Origin: Bog-756 sp963839925
Lineage (GTDB): Bacteria > Actinomycetota > Acidimicrobiia > Acidimicrobiales > RAAP-2
Length of the DNA: 64,000 bases
NCBI GenBank assembly: GCA_963839925.1
Contig: CAWIWV010000002.1
Span: forward strand, 1,116,001-1,180,000
Direction: 5' to 3'
The notes beneath the pieces were generated by a model. The model saw only the letters and a list, made by a program, of their open reading frames with translations, made no database searches and was not told the origin of the DNA. Positions 50,460 through 59,413 of the stretch are shown here, one piece after another. Within the stretch, counting starts at the first letter, position 1, and each line of letters starts with the position of its first letter. The translations under genes and the position numbers were made by a program.

Positions 50460-51461
50460 ATGCATCTGAACAACGTCTGGTATGTGATCGTGGCGCTCCT
50501 TTGGATCGGGTTCTTCGTGCTCGAGGGATTCGACTTCGGGGTGGGCATGCTCCATTCGTTCGTCGGGCGCAACGATGCCGAGCGGCGGGTCGCGATCAAC
50601 TCGATCGGGCCGATCTGGGACGGCAACGAGGTCTGGCTCATCGTGGGCGGAGCTGCGATCTTCGCCGCTTTCCCTTCGTGGTACGCGACGATGTTCTCCA
50701 CCTTCTACCTTGCGCTCGTGCTCGTCCTGGTGGCCCTGATCGTGCGGGGCCTCTCGTTCGAATTCAACAGGAAGCTGGACAATCCCCGATGGCGATCGAC
50801 CTGGCGTTGGTCCCTCACCCTCGGAAGCCTGCTCATCCCTCTCCTCCTCGGCACCGCCCTCGGCGATCTGCTCCACGGGCTGCCCATCGACAGCGCGCAC
50901 AACTACACCGGCAGTTTCTTCGGTCTTCTCGTCCCGTTCGGCCTCTATACGGGCCTCACCCTGACCGCGCTGTCACTGTTCCTCGGCGCGACCTACCTGT
51001 CCCTCAAGACCGAGCCCGGCGAGCTTCACGACCGGGTCACCCGGCTTTCGGGGAGGCTCGGCTGGGTGGCCGCGGTGATCACCTGGGGTTGGCTCACCTG
51101 GAGTCACGTCGGCCTCAGCCAAGGGTTCGTTCCCAACCCGATCGATGCACTCGCGCTGATCGCGGTGGTCGGAGCGGCATGGCTGGCCGAATCCCACTCG
51201 GACGGGTGGGCGTTCGCCGCCGCAGCGGTCGCGATGGGGGGCATCGTCGGGTCGATCTTCTTCGACCTGTTTCCCCGGGTGATGGTGTCGAGCACCAACT
51301 CGGCCTACAACCTGACCGTCGCCAACTCGGCGAGCCCCTCGTACACCCTCAAGGTGATGACGGTGGTCACGCTCGTCTTCTTCCCGGTCGTGCTCGCTTA
51401 CCAGGGATGGAGTCTCTACGTGTTTCGCAAGCGCCTCGCCACTCCTCCGGCCGGCGCGTAG
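50460..51461 (+). CDS. cydB: cytochrome bd ubiquinol oxidase subunit II (CydB)
   Basis: 333 residues with about eight transmembrane segments. It opens MHLNNVWYVIVALLWIGFFV with the typical EGFDFGVGML motif, and has SIGPIWDGNEVWLIVGGAAI and SFFGLLVPFGLYTGLTLTAL. CydB partners CydA and binds quinone near the dimer face. A Shine-Dalgarno (AGAGGAGG) precedes the ATG 14 bases after the cydA stop. The C-terminal residues are RKRLATPPAGA. The convergent gene of a secreted repeat protein ends 17 bases away. Confidence 0.95.
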   Translation: MHLNNVWYVIVALLWIGFFVLEGFDFGVGMLHSFVGRNDAERRVAINSIGPIWDGNEVWLIVGGAAIFAAFPSWYATMFSTFYLALVLVLVALIVRGLSFEFNRKLDNPRWRSTWRWSLTLGSLLIPLLLGTALGDLLHGLPIDSAHNYTGSFFGLLVPFGLYTGLTLTALSLFLGATYLSLKTEPGELHDRVTRLSGRLGWVAAVITWGWLTWSHVGLSQGFVPNPIDALALIAVVGAAWLAESHSDGWAFAAAAVAMGGIVGSIFFDLFPRVMVSSTNSAYNLTVANSASPSYTLKVMTVVTLVFFPVVLAYQGWSLYVFRKRLATPPAGA

Positions 51462-51477
51462 AACCGGGCGCGGAACC

Positions 51478-53289
51478 TCAAGACGACAGGTTCACCGTGA
51501 AGTTCTGGCTGGTTTGGACCCCGGCTTGGACGGTGATCAGTTGGGCGGCGCTGCGCGTCGTTTCGAATTTGTACCCAGTGCCGACGAAGGTGAAGTACTG
51601 GGCGATTCCCCGTATCGACCAGGTCCCCGGAGTCAGGACCAATTTGTAGTTGCCGTTCTGGTCGCTGAATACGGTGCGTCCGCCGACGCACGACGTCGGC
51701 GGGGTGGAGCAGGCCTCGACTCCCAACTGGAGGTCGCCGTCGAGGTTCGCGGGAGCCCCGACCACTGACACGGTGCCGGTGACCGCGCCTTCCACGGGCG
51801 ACTTGTAGGGAACGGTGAGGTTCTGGACGGTCGTGCTTCCGGACACGATGGCGACCCTGGTCGCGGTCGGGTCGACGTATGTCGCGAAGACGGTCTGGTA
51901 ACCGGGGTACAGCAGCCAGGTGCCGGGTGAGAGGGTCGGCAGCTGGTAGGAGTTCGGCGCGCCGGCGTCCGCGGGCTTCAGGTGGGCAGCCGGCGGGTGG
52001 GGGAGCTTGCTCGCTGCGGACGAGGCGCCGATGATGATCCCGATTCCGCCTTCGGATTGGGGCGTCCCGGAGTACTCGGAGACACACGCGTCCGGGATGA
52101 ACCCGCCGGTCCAGGGAGACGACGACGGGCAGGCCAGCACGGTATAGGTCTGGAACGAGACACCGGAAGGAGCTCCCGTGACATCGACAGCCCCCTCGGC
52201 TTCGCCGAGCGCCTGGTATTGCTGGCTCACGTCGAGGACAGCCCCGTTCCCGCTGGTGATCTTCACCGTCTTGGTCGGGCCGGTGATCTCGTTGTAGAAG
52301 GGCGCCGCGAGGTAGAAGGGGTTGACGTGCCAGGTGCCGACCGGCAACACGAGCTCGAACAGCTTCCCTGTGGTCGCTTCGATCTCTTGACAACTCGACG
52401 CACTGTTCCGGCAGGCGTTGACGCCGACTGGATCGTCGAAGCCCTTCGGCGCTCCCGCAATGGAAACCGCTCCGGCGAGCATGCCGTAGCCCGGGATCAG
52501 GAAAGGCGTCGTCAGATCGAGCCTGCCGATCCCACCTTGGGCGAGGGTGATCGACTGGCTCGCCTTTGTGTTGGTGAAGCATTGGAACTGCTGGTAGTCG
52601 CCCTCATTGCCGTTGGTGGGACTCGCGCAGAAGCCGGGGTCGGCGGTCCATCGGCCGGGCGGCAGCCCCGCGAAGTTGAAGGGTGTCGATCCGGTCACAC
52701 AGGCCACCGAGGGGAACCCTCCTCTGTAGGGCGCGTAGGAGGGGCAGAGGATCACCGACCGGTTCTGGACCCGGAATTCAGAGGGTGTGCCGGTGACTTG
52801 TACCGCGCCGCTGATCGTGGCCGGTACCTGGTAGGGCACGGTGAAGTTTTTGGTGACCTTTGCATTGGCGGTGACGGCGACGACGGTGGACGGACCGATG
52901 AACGCTCCTCCGGACGACCTCAGCTCGTAGAACGCCCCGACCCGCCACCTTCCGACGCCGAGTTCGAGCGAGTAGTTCTTCTTGTTGGCAGAGAGGGCAG
53001 AACCGGGATTTGCACATGCCAGCGTGGCCGTCGCTGTCGCGGGGCATGCCCCGACACCCACGTCGGCCGTCTTGAATCCGCTGGGGGCGCCGGTGATCGA
53101 AACCGTTCCCGACACCGTCCCGTGCGGTCCACAGACGCTCGAGCCGATCTTTCCACTGCACGCGGACGAAGTGGCGAGCCGGGTGGCCAAGGATCCGAGG
53201 CCGATGCCGGAAGCCACCTGTGGGAGCACGGTGACCAACAGCACAAAGCTTGCGACTCCAATGATGGCCAGACGTATCCACCGCTTCAC
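51478..53289 (-). CDS. secreted protein of five cysteine-paired modules
   Basis: 603 residues from GTG 53289 (KRWIRLAIIGVASFVLLVTV signal/anchor). A longer in-frame start at 53427 adds a basic stretch. The body is five repeats of about 110-130 residues, each opening GxVxVTGAPSGF-like (GTVSITGAPSGFKTADVGVG; AVQVTGTPSEFRV; AVSIAGAPKGF; AVDVTGAPSGVSF; TVSVVGAPANLDG), followed by a Cys pair (ACPATATATLACANPG, LCPSYAPYRGGFPSVACVTG) and a closing strand of the type LxPGTW(x)xxPxY. The pattern suggests stacked beta-sandwich (carboxypeptidase regulatory-like) domains stabilised by disulfides. The function is unknown. Confidence 0.85.
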   Translation of the reverse strand: MKRWIRLAIIGVASFVLLVTVLPQVASGIGLGSLATRLATSSACSGKIGSSVCGPHGTVSGTVSITGAPSGFKTADVGVGACPATATATLACANPGSALSANKKNYSLELGVGRWRVGAFYELRSSGGAFIGPSTVVAVTANAKVTKNFTVPYQVPATISGAVQVTGTPSEFRVQNRSVILCPSYAPYRGGFPSVACVTGSTPFNFAGLPPGRWTADPGFCASPTNGNEGDYQQFQCFTNTKASQSITLAQGGIGRLDLTTPFLIPGYGMLAGAVSIAGAPKGFDDPVGVNACRNSASSCQEIEATTGKLFELVLPVGTWHVNPFYLAAPFYNEITGPTKTVKITSGNGAVLDVSQQYQALGEAEGAVDVTGAPSGVSFQTYTVLACPSSSPWTGGFIPDACVSEYSGTPQSEGGIGIIIGASSAASKLPHPPAAHLKPADAGAPNSYQLPTLSPGTWLLYPGYQTVFATYVDPTATRVAIVSGSTTVQNLTVPYKSPVEGAVTGTVSVVGAPANLDGDLQLGVEACSTPPTSCVGGRTVFSDQNGNYKLVLTPGTWSIRGIAQYFTFVGTGYKFETTRSAAQLITVQAGVQTSQNFTVNLSS

Positions 53290-53431
53290 TGCAAACCCCC
53301 CGGCATTCCGCCTTGCCGCCACCTGCGTCAAGTAGCGCCACGCTAACCCAGGTCCGATCTGGCGCGTCGAGTGACACCTGCAGCCGTCCCGGGGGTGCCC
53401 AGGGGCACCCTCGGGGAGTGACGCCATCCCC

Positions 53432-55879
53432 TCAAGGAGTGGCCAGGTACGGCCCTCCGGCCCTGAACCCGAGCCTGACCATGGCCACCGGTCTCGGGAT
53501 CACCGGCCCCGGATCGTCGGCTCGGAACGGGTTGTAGAGCAGGTACAGGTCCCGTCCCTGCTCGAAAAGGGACTCCTCACCAGGTCCCGCACCCTGGCGG
53601 TTGGTTCCGAGGAACGGAACGGGGTAGGGGTCGGAACAGGGCCCGAATGGGCTCTGGCAGGCGGCTACTCCGATCCCGTACGACGTCGAGTAGTACCAGT
53701 TTCCTGAAAAGAACAGCCAGTAGGTGCCCCAAGCCTCGACCATGTCAGGGGCTTCGACGATGCTCCCTTCCCAGGCTTCGGACGGGGCGAAGATCTTGAC
53801 CGGACGACCGAGAAGGGCGCGCCCGTCGGCGCTCAGGTGTTGCGCGTAGATGCCGGTGTTTCCGTTCTGGTCGGGGCCGGGGACGGAAGGATTGGCGTTG
53901 TCCTCGGACTTCCACAACATCACGAGGTGGCCTCCGTTCACCAGCACGCGGGCGTCGATCGAGCCCCGATGGTCGAGCTGGCAGATGAAGGGACGGTCGG
54001 TCGGGGTGAACGGGCCCGCCGGCGAGGAGGCGAACGCGGAGCCGATGCAGTGTGTCGGGGGGTTCACCCCCTTGAGGAGGGCGGTGAAGTAGAGGGCCCA
54101 GCCGCCGGCTACCGCGTGGACATCGGGGGCCCAGGTGAGTCCGCCTGTGGCCCACGCCGGAAGCTGGGGGAGTACGTCGATTGCCTTGCCCCAATGCCCC
54201 GGTCGGGAGCCGATCCTGAGAGGGACGTTCATCAGGGTCGTGCCTTCGCTGGTGTACAGGTAGTAGCGCCCTCGATGTACGAACATGTAGGGGTCGGTGT
54301 CGTCCCATGGTCCGGCGAGGATCATGCGGGCCGGAGCTTCCGGATCAGTGGACGGCGCAGGCGGTGCGGACCTCTGGATCGGCGAGGCCCCGCCTGCGTG
54401 TTGGTCGGCGCCGACGAAGAGCTGGGCCGCCATCATCACGATGACCAACAGCACCACTCCGGCGACCGCCGTTCCGAGGGAATGCCGCCGAGGCTTCTCA
54501 GGGAGCTGACCGGCAACGGGCGTCGGGCGATGGAACTGGAGTTGCGATCCCCGCTCCGCGGCGAGCCCGGCGGCAGCTCCGCCCACCAGGGCGAGCGCGG
54601 GAAGTTGCCAGTTGAAGTCCACGGCACCGGCCACCGCGAACGCCAATGCGGCGCCCGCTGCACAGGACGTGGCAAGGTCGCGACGTCGGATACTCGATGC
54701 GACGGCGGCAATCGAGGCGATCAACAGAAGAGCACCGAGCAGCCCACCGTCAGCGCCGACGGTGAGATAGCCGTCGGGGACGAACCCGGGGTAGGTGTCG
54801 ACGGCATCGTGCACCGTGTCGATCCGCGGTGGTCCTACGCCGGTCACGATCGACGAACGCCACGCAGTGCCCGAAGAGGACCAGGCCAAGGTCTGTCCCT
54901 GATCGGCCGGTTGCGGCGCGCGGGGACCGACCAGAGGGTGCACAACCATGACCGCGATGAAGCCGGCGAAGACGATCACCGCCAAGGGAGCGAACCACGA
55001 CGGAATGCGCCGCGATGACTGCCGTCTGGTCACCGTCGACACGACCACCAGACCGAGTACGACCGCACACTCGAGAAGCGATCGCCGCGATCCGCCGGTC
55101 GACGCCACGGCCGCTGTCCCTGCCAAGGAGCCCAAGGCGAGCGGCCAGGCGGCCTCGACCCAGCGGCGGACCGGAACCAGCAGTGCCCCACAGGCGAGGG
55201 CCAGCAGTTCCCATCGACTCTGGCCGGCGACGAGACCCGCCGCGCAAAGACAGAGCGCAGCCCGGGGCATCGGTCGACGGAGATCGAGACTCACGGCGAC
55301 CAACAGGGCGACGATGAAGAGAACGGTCGCACCTGCGGGGTAGGTGAGGGTCGTCGACATGCGCCAGACGCCGTCGGTCCGCTGGGCGAGAGGGTGCAAC
55401 TGCAACGACACACCGAGCAGCCCGACTGCCGAAGCGGCAGCCCCTACCGCGACGATTCCCTGGGCCGCCCATGATCGTTCCCGATCTCTCAAGCTCCTCG
55501 CCGTGAGATACGCGGCCAGAAAGCCGAGCACGGACACGCCGAACGGCAGGAACCCGGCAGGGCTCGACTCCATCAACGCGCGGACGAACCACCACCCGGC
55601 GAGAGCTCCCATCGCGAGGGTGACGGCTTGCCCATGCCGGTCCCGGTTCCTCCGAAGGGCGATGACTGCGACCGGAACCGACACCACCGCAACCCCGAAC
55701 GCATCCAGTGGGTAGAAGGCGCCTCGCCGGAAGACAGCGCCGACGGCCATCCCGAGGACGACCGCACCCAGCGCGCCGGCACCTGGCGCCGCGGCCGTTG
55801 CACCCGACACACCTTCGTCGAGGGCTCGAGACCCGGTCGTGTCCTCGGATTCCCCGGTGGGGGTGAGGGGCACGGTCAC
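53432..55879 (-). CDS. membrane polymerase/ligase-like domain fused to a GH43-like glycoside hydrolase domain
   Basis: About 815 residues from GTG 55879; a GTG at 55873 and an ATG at 55957 are alternatives. The N-terminal half (about 20-470) has at least ten transmembrane segments resembling O-antigen ligase/polymerase (Wzy/WaaL) proteins, ending near GVGPPRIDTVHDAVDTYPGF. A linker with one more membrane segment (LGTAVAGVVLLVIVMMAAQL) leads to a C-terminal domain (about 520-815) with a five-bladed GH43-like pattern: DTDPYMFVHRGRYYLYTSEG, TWAPDVHAV, GSIDARVLVNGGHLVMLWKS and SIVEAPDMVEAWGTYWLFFS. The Asp, Asp and Glu positions fit the GH43 triad. It is divergent from a GT-C gene; the joint role may be to make and trim a surface glycan. 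Confidence 0.78.
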   Translation of the reverse strand: MTVPLTPTGESEDTTGSRALDEGVSGATAAAPGAGALGAVVLGMAVGAVFRRGAFYPLDAFGVAVVSVPVAVIALRRNRDRHGQAVTLAMGALAGWWFVRALMESSPAGFLPFGVSVLGFLAAYLTARSLRDRERSWAAQGIVAVGAAASAVGLLGVSLQLHPLAQRTDGVWRMSTTLTYPAGATVLFIVALLVAVSLDLRRPMPRAALCLCAAGLVAGQSRWELLALACGALLVPVRRWVEAAWPLALGSLAGTAAVASTGGSRRSLLECAVVLGLVVVSTVTRRQSSRRIPSWFAPLAVIVFAGFIAVMVVHPLVGPRAPQPADQGQTLAWSSSGTAWRSSIVTGVGPPRIDTVHDAVDTYPGFVPDGYLTVGADGGLLGALLLIASIAAVASSIRRRDLATSCAAGAALAFAVAGAVDFNWQLPALALVGGAAAGLAAERGSQLQFHRPTPVAGQLPEKPRRHSLGTAVAGVVLLVIVMMAAQLFVGADQHAGGASPIQRSAPPAPSTDPEAPARMILAGPWDDTDPYMFVHRGRYYLYTSEGTTLMNVPLRIGSRPGHWGKAIDVLPQLPAWATGGLTWAPDVHAVAGGWALYFTALLKGVNPPTHCIGSAFASSPAGPFTPTDRPFICQLDHRGSIDARVLVNGGHLVMLWKSEDNANPSVPGPDQNGNTGIYAQHLSADGRALLGRPVKIFAPSEAWEGSIVEAPDMVEAWGTYWLFFSGNWYYSTSYGIGVAACQSPFGPCSDPYPVPFLGTNRQGAGPGEESLFEQGRDLYLLYNPFRADDPGPVIPRPVAMVRLGFRAGGPYLATP

Positions 55880-56053
55880 CCTGGAGAGCTTGCCATGCAG
55901 GCCACGGCGTGCGACCGGCGCGGCGGAACCGTGCCTCGAACGCCACACTCGTTCCCCCATGCTCGGTTCGATCGCCTGGCTATGGTTGCCCGACCGGCGG
56001 GTGACGCGGAGGCATGGAATGGAGCGGGATTCGGGCAGTCGGACCGGAAGGTC

Positions 56054-57358
56054 ATGACCAGCGACTCGACCCGCTGGACGCGAAGTCCATTCTTCACCGC
56101 GCTGCTCGTCGTTGCGGCGTGGGCGTGCTTCATCGGCATCGTCGTCCTCCGCCAAGGACCTCCACCGGGAGGTGACACCGTTCCCCTCACCGCGGTGACC
56201 TCGGAACTCGCCTCGGGCAATCTTCGTGCAGCGGCCGCGATCGATTCGCTTCCCAACCTGCCCGGCTATCCGCTGCTGGCCTCCCCGCTGGTCGCCGCCT
56301 TCCCCGGTCTCGTCGGGTCGCCGACTTGGTGCAGGCCGGTTCCTGCCGGCCCCGAACGTACGCTCGTGGACACGCCCGGCTGGTGCGGTTTGGGCTCTGG
56401 GTCATCCGAGGGGCTTGCCGCCCACACCTTGCCGCCCTGGTATCGCGCTCAGGGACTCCTCGGCCTGTTGACCTGGTTGGTGCTGGCGACCGGCTGTTTG
56501 GCTCTCCTCGGTGTGGCCGGCGTGGACACGCTCTCGAGACGGGCAGGCCTGCTGCTGTTTCTCGCCTTCCTGCCCGCCGCAAGCAGCGCCATCGTCCAGC
56601 TCTTCCACCCCCAGGACATCCTCAGCCTCGGACTGTCGATCTGGGGGATGGCCCTCGCCCTCAGACGGCGGTGGGTGCTCGCCGGAGCGATCTTCGGGGT
56701 CGCCTTTCTCTCGAAGCAGTTCGCCGTGCTCGTCTTTCTTCCGGCGCTCGTCGTCGCGCCCGACTTCAGGTCGCGCCTCCGCCTGGCCGCTCCGGCCGGG
56801 GCGGTCGTTGCGGCAGGGCTCCTGCCTTTTCTGGTGGTCGATCCGCGGGCCACCTTCGACAACCTGAGCGGGTTCAGCGCGGGTGGGGCACTCGCGGGAT
56901 CGACCGTGCTCACCTTGCTCGGCGCGACCGGAAATGCGGGATCGGCTGTGGCTCGGGATGCACCGGTGCTCTTCGCGGCCGCCCTGTGCCTCTGGGCGGC
57001 CCACCGGTTCGGTCGCTCGATGGCGCAGGCCGAACCACTGGTCGCACTCGCCTTGGCTTGTGTGGGCAGCCGACTGGTGTTCGAGTCGGTGATCTTCCCC
57101 TACTACCTGTTGGCCGCGAGCGTCCTGTTCTTCATGCTCGACATGGTGAGCCGACGATCCCCCTCTGGCTCACTCGCCTGGACCGCGGCGGCGGCGTTCT
57201 TCGTCGCCCTGCATCCGACGAATCGTGCCGTCGACGCGTTCGGGACCCTCGGCTTCGCGGTCATCGCCACCGGAGCGGGGCTCGCTGTGCTGCTGACCAA
57301 GGGTGCGTCGGTCAAGGACTCTTCGTCGGTTCCCGCCTCTGACCCCGCTGAAGGCTGA
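56054..57358 (+). CDS. GT-C type polyprenyl-linked mannosyltransferase-like membrane protein (GT87-like)
   Basis: 434 residues with about ten transmembrane segments. The first luminal loop contains GPPPGGDTVPLTAVTSELAS with the acidic residue expected of GT-C enzymes; HPQDILSLGLSIWGMALALR and GVAFLSKQFAVLVFLPALVV are typical of DUF2029/GT87 mannosyltransferases that use polyprenyl-phosphate mannose. No catalytic proof exists from sequence. The start ATG 56054 is preferred; the in-frame upstream extension to 55628 overlaps the divergent gene and reads as shadow. It is divergent from the polymerase/GH43 fusion and convergent with an FGDA-blade protein by 10 bases, so it belongs to a cell-surface block. 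Confidence 0.8.
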   Translation: MTSDSTRWTRSPFFTALLVVAAWACFIGIVVLRQGPPPGGDTVPLTAVTSELASGNLRAAAAIDSLPNLPGYPLLASPLVAAFPGLVGSPTWCRPVPAGPERTLVDTPGWCGLGSGSSEGLAAHTLPPWYRAQGLLGLLTWLVLATGCLALLGVAGVDTLSRRAGLLLFLAFLPAASSAIVQLFHPQDILSLGLSIWGMALALRRRWVLAGAIFGVAFLSKQFAVLVFLPALVVAPDFRSRLRLAAPAGAVVAAGLLPFLVVDPRATFDNLSGFSAGGALAGSTVLTLLGATGNAGSAVARDAPVLFAAALCLWAAHRFGRSMAQAEPLVALALACVGSRLVFESVIFPYYLLAASVLFFMLDMVSRRSPSGSLAWTAAAAFFVALHPTNRAVDAFGTLGFAVIATGAGLAVLLTKGASVKDSSSVPASDPAEG

Positions 57359-57368
57359 GGGCGAATCC

Positions 57369-58715
57369 CTAGGAAGAGGAGGAGAAGGTTGTCGCTGTCA
57401 CTGTCGAGAACCCCCCACCCACCGTCTGGAAACCCCCACCGAGCAACCCGCCGAAACCGGTCGAACCACTCCCGTAGAACTGGGCATCTCCGTAGTCGAA
57501 GACGCCTCCATCTTCGGCGATCAGGCGGTAGCCACCCCCGCTCGGTGTGCCGGTCATTCCGATCACGGGTTCAGCAAGCTGGATGTTCCCGGCACTCCCG
57601 AAGAAGGGAGCACCGAAGGAGAAGATGCCGCCGTCCGCTGCAACTTCCCAGTAGCCACCGGTCTTCGGATCGACGCTCATCCCGACAACTGGTTGATTGA
57701 GCGGGGTTCCCCCTTCTGATCCCTTGAACCGGGCATCGCCGAAGGCGAAGATGCCACCGTCGAGGGCGACGAGGTAGTAGCCCTTCCCGCCGGGGCTGGC
57801 TGCCATGCCCACAACCGGAAGGTTGAGCTGCATGTCGCCGGTCGATCCGTAGAACCGCGCGTCGCCGTAGCTGAAGACGCCCCCGTCGGCTGCCACGAAC
57901 CAGTAGCCCTTGCCGTCAGGAGTCGCGGTCATCCCGACCACCGGTTGGTTCAGATGCAGGGCGCCGGTCGAGCCGTAGAACTGAGCGTCGCCATAGCTGA
58001 AGACACCACCGTCCTGCGCGATGAGCCAGTAGCCCTTTCCGTCGGGCGTTGCGGCCATTCCGACCACCGGAGCATTGAGCTGCTCGCCGGACATGTCCCC
58101 GTACCAAAGAGCATCGCCGAAGCCCTGGACCGATCCGTCGAATCCCACCATCCAGTAGCCCTTACCATCCGGCGTCGCTGCTCCGCCGACCACCGGCTGG
58201 TCCACGAATCCTTCGAAAGGGAGGGGTGACTGGCACGAGACCGCCGGAGCGGGCTTGCTTCCCTTGGCACCCACGTTGAGGTCGAAGTCGAATGCGGGGA
58301 ATGATCCGGTGAGTGCGGTGATCAGCGTCACATTTCCCGACCACTCTCCGGCAGGGAGGGAGATGAAGACCGAGTAGCTCGGCCCATTGCAGGTGACCAC
58401 GTCGAGAATCTTTTGCGAGCTGGTGCCGCTGCCGTAGTAGATGAACTGCCCGTTCAAGCCGGGGGTACCGCCACTGAACTGGACAGTCAATCCGTTCGAC
58501 CATGCGGTGACGGTTGCACTGAGCCCACCCGCAGAACCGACCGTCGGGTTCGGGGTCAACGTGTGGCCTCGGCTGACCGCCGCAACCGGGGCTGCTCCGG
58601 CCTGAGGGGCGGACGTCATGACGGCCCCGACGGCCGAGGGAATCACGATCGCTGATGCCATCGCGATTGCCGCGAATCGTCGTGAGAGTTTCCGCCGTTG
58701 CCCGACAATGCTCAT
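57369..58715 (-). CDS. secreted FGDA-blade protein with an N-terminal immunoglobulin-like domain
   Basis: 448 residues from ATG 58715. The signal peptide is MSIVGQRRKLSRRFAAIAMA with an AGA-type site near residue 41. Residues about 45-165 form a beta-rich domain with two cysteines. The rest is six to seven blades of about 42 residues with DGGVFSYGDAQFYGSTGALH as a model unit; blade edges read VGMTATPDGKGYWFVAADGG. The repeat is the same as in the proteins at 4907 and 10573 but with less DNA identity between units, so this copy is older. A Gly/Ser/Phe-rich tail ends it. The function is unknown; a seven-bladed propeller is plausible. Confidence 0.85.
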   Translation of the reverse strand: MSIVGQRRKLSRRFAAIAMASAIVIPSAVGAVMTSAPQAGAAPVAAVSRGHTLTPNPTVGSAGGLSATVTAWSNGLTVQFSGGTPGLNGQFIYYGSGTSSQKILDVVTCNGPSYSVFISLPAGEWSGNVTLITALTGSFPAFDFDLNVGAKGSKPAPAVSCQSPLPFEGFVDQPVVGGAATPDGKGYWMVGFDGSVQGFGDALWYGDMSGEQLNAPVVGMAATPDGKGYWLIAQDGGVFSYGDAQFYGSTGALHLNQPVVGMTATPDGKGYWFVAADGGVFSYGDARFYGSTGDMQLNLPVVGMAASPGGKGYYLVALDGGIFAFGDARFKGSEGGTPLNQPVVGMSVDPKTGGYWEVAADGGIFSFGAPFFGSAGNIQLAEPVIGMTGTPSGGGYRLIAEDGGVFDYGDAQFYGSGSTGFGGLLGGGFQTVGGGFSTVTATTFSSSS

Positions 58716-58792
58716 CGTTCCGCCCTCCTGCGTCGCCTCTCGCGGGGAAACTAGGGCCTGTCGGGCAGATTGGCAACTGCGATGCACAGGGA

Positions 58793-59320
58793 TCAGGTGG
58801 CCCGCCCGTGCTTTTCGATGAAGTGGAGGATGGTCTCGTGCTTCTTCGTGTCGAGGATCATCAGGTCGACGACCAGCGCCCAAAGGGTCGTCCTGGCGAA
58901 GGGACGCAAGCGCCGCCGGATCTTGCGCATCTCCCGGTAGTCGGATTTCTCGCTCTTCCGCAGCACCTTGGTCTGCTCCAGCAGCTCTGCTCCGACCGCG
59001 AGCGGAAAGGCAGGAGTCGATCCCTCAGGTGAGCCAGAGGTCGCTCCCCACGCCATGGAATTTGCGATCTCTTCGAGCATCCGGTGGTGGCGTCGCTCGT
59101 CTTCCAGGATGAGGTCGATGAGGTAGCGAACTCCTTCTTGTGTCGTTCGGTTGGCAAGGTCCTCATAGGTCGCGAGGAGCCGACCCTCTTCGGACCCGTG
59201 GCGCGCGATGAGCTCGACCAGCTGGCGGATCTGCACGCTTGCCCCGGTCATGCGCAGGCCCTTCCGGGCGCTCTCGAACGACGCTCTCGTGCTCTTCCTC
59301 TCACCCAACAAAGCACCCAT
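58793..59320 (-). CDS. ferritin-like protein, unknown
   Basis: About 175 residues, all helical. It has carboxylate/His pairs spaced as in ferritin-like four-helix bundles: ARHGSEEGRLLATYEDLANR, ILEDERRHHRMLEEIANSMA and ILDTKKHETILHFIEKHGRA. The pairing of Glu with ExxH-like positions suggests a di-metal site, although the last site has Asp-Lys-Lys-His. The start is ATG 59320, placed after AAGGAGG; the longer frame begins with GTG at 59335. It is 94 bases downstream of the ABC ATPase gene. The function could be iron storage or oxidative-stress protection, but this is only inference. Confidence 0.72.
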   Translation of the reverse strand: MGALLGERKSTRASFESARKGLRMTGASVQIRQLVELIARHGSEEGRLLATYEDLANRTTQEGVRYLIDLILEDERRHHRMLEEIANSMAWGATSGSPEGSTPAFPLAVGAELLEQTKVLRKSEKSDYREMRKIRRRLRPFARTTLWALVVDLMILDTKKHETILHFIEKHGRAT

Positions 59321-59413
59321 CACATCCTCCTTCACCTGCGACTACCACCATCCTCAGCCCGGCCGTCCTCTCGGCGGTAGGGCCGAAAGTCCCCGCAGCG
59401 GCTCCGTTCGGAT

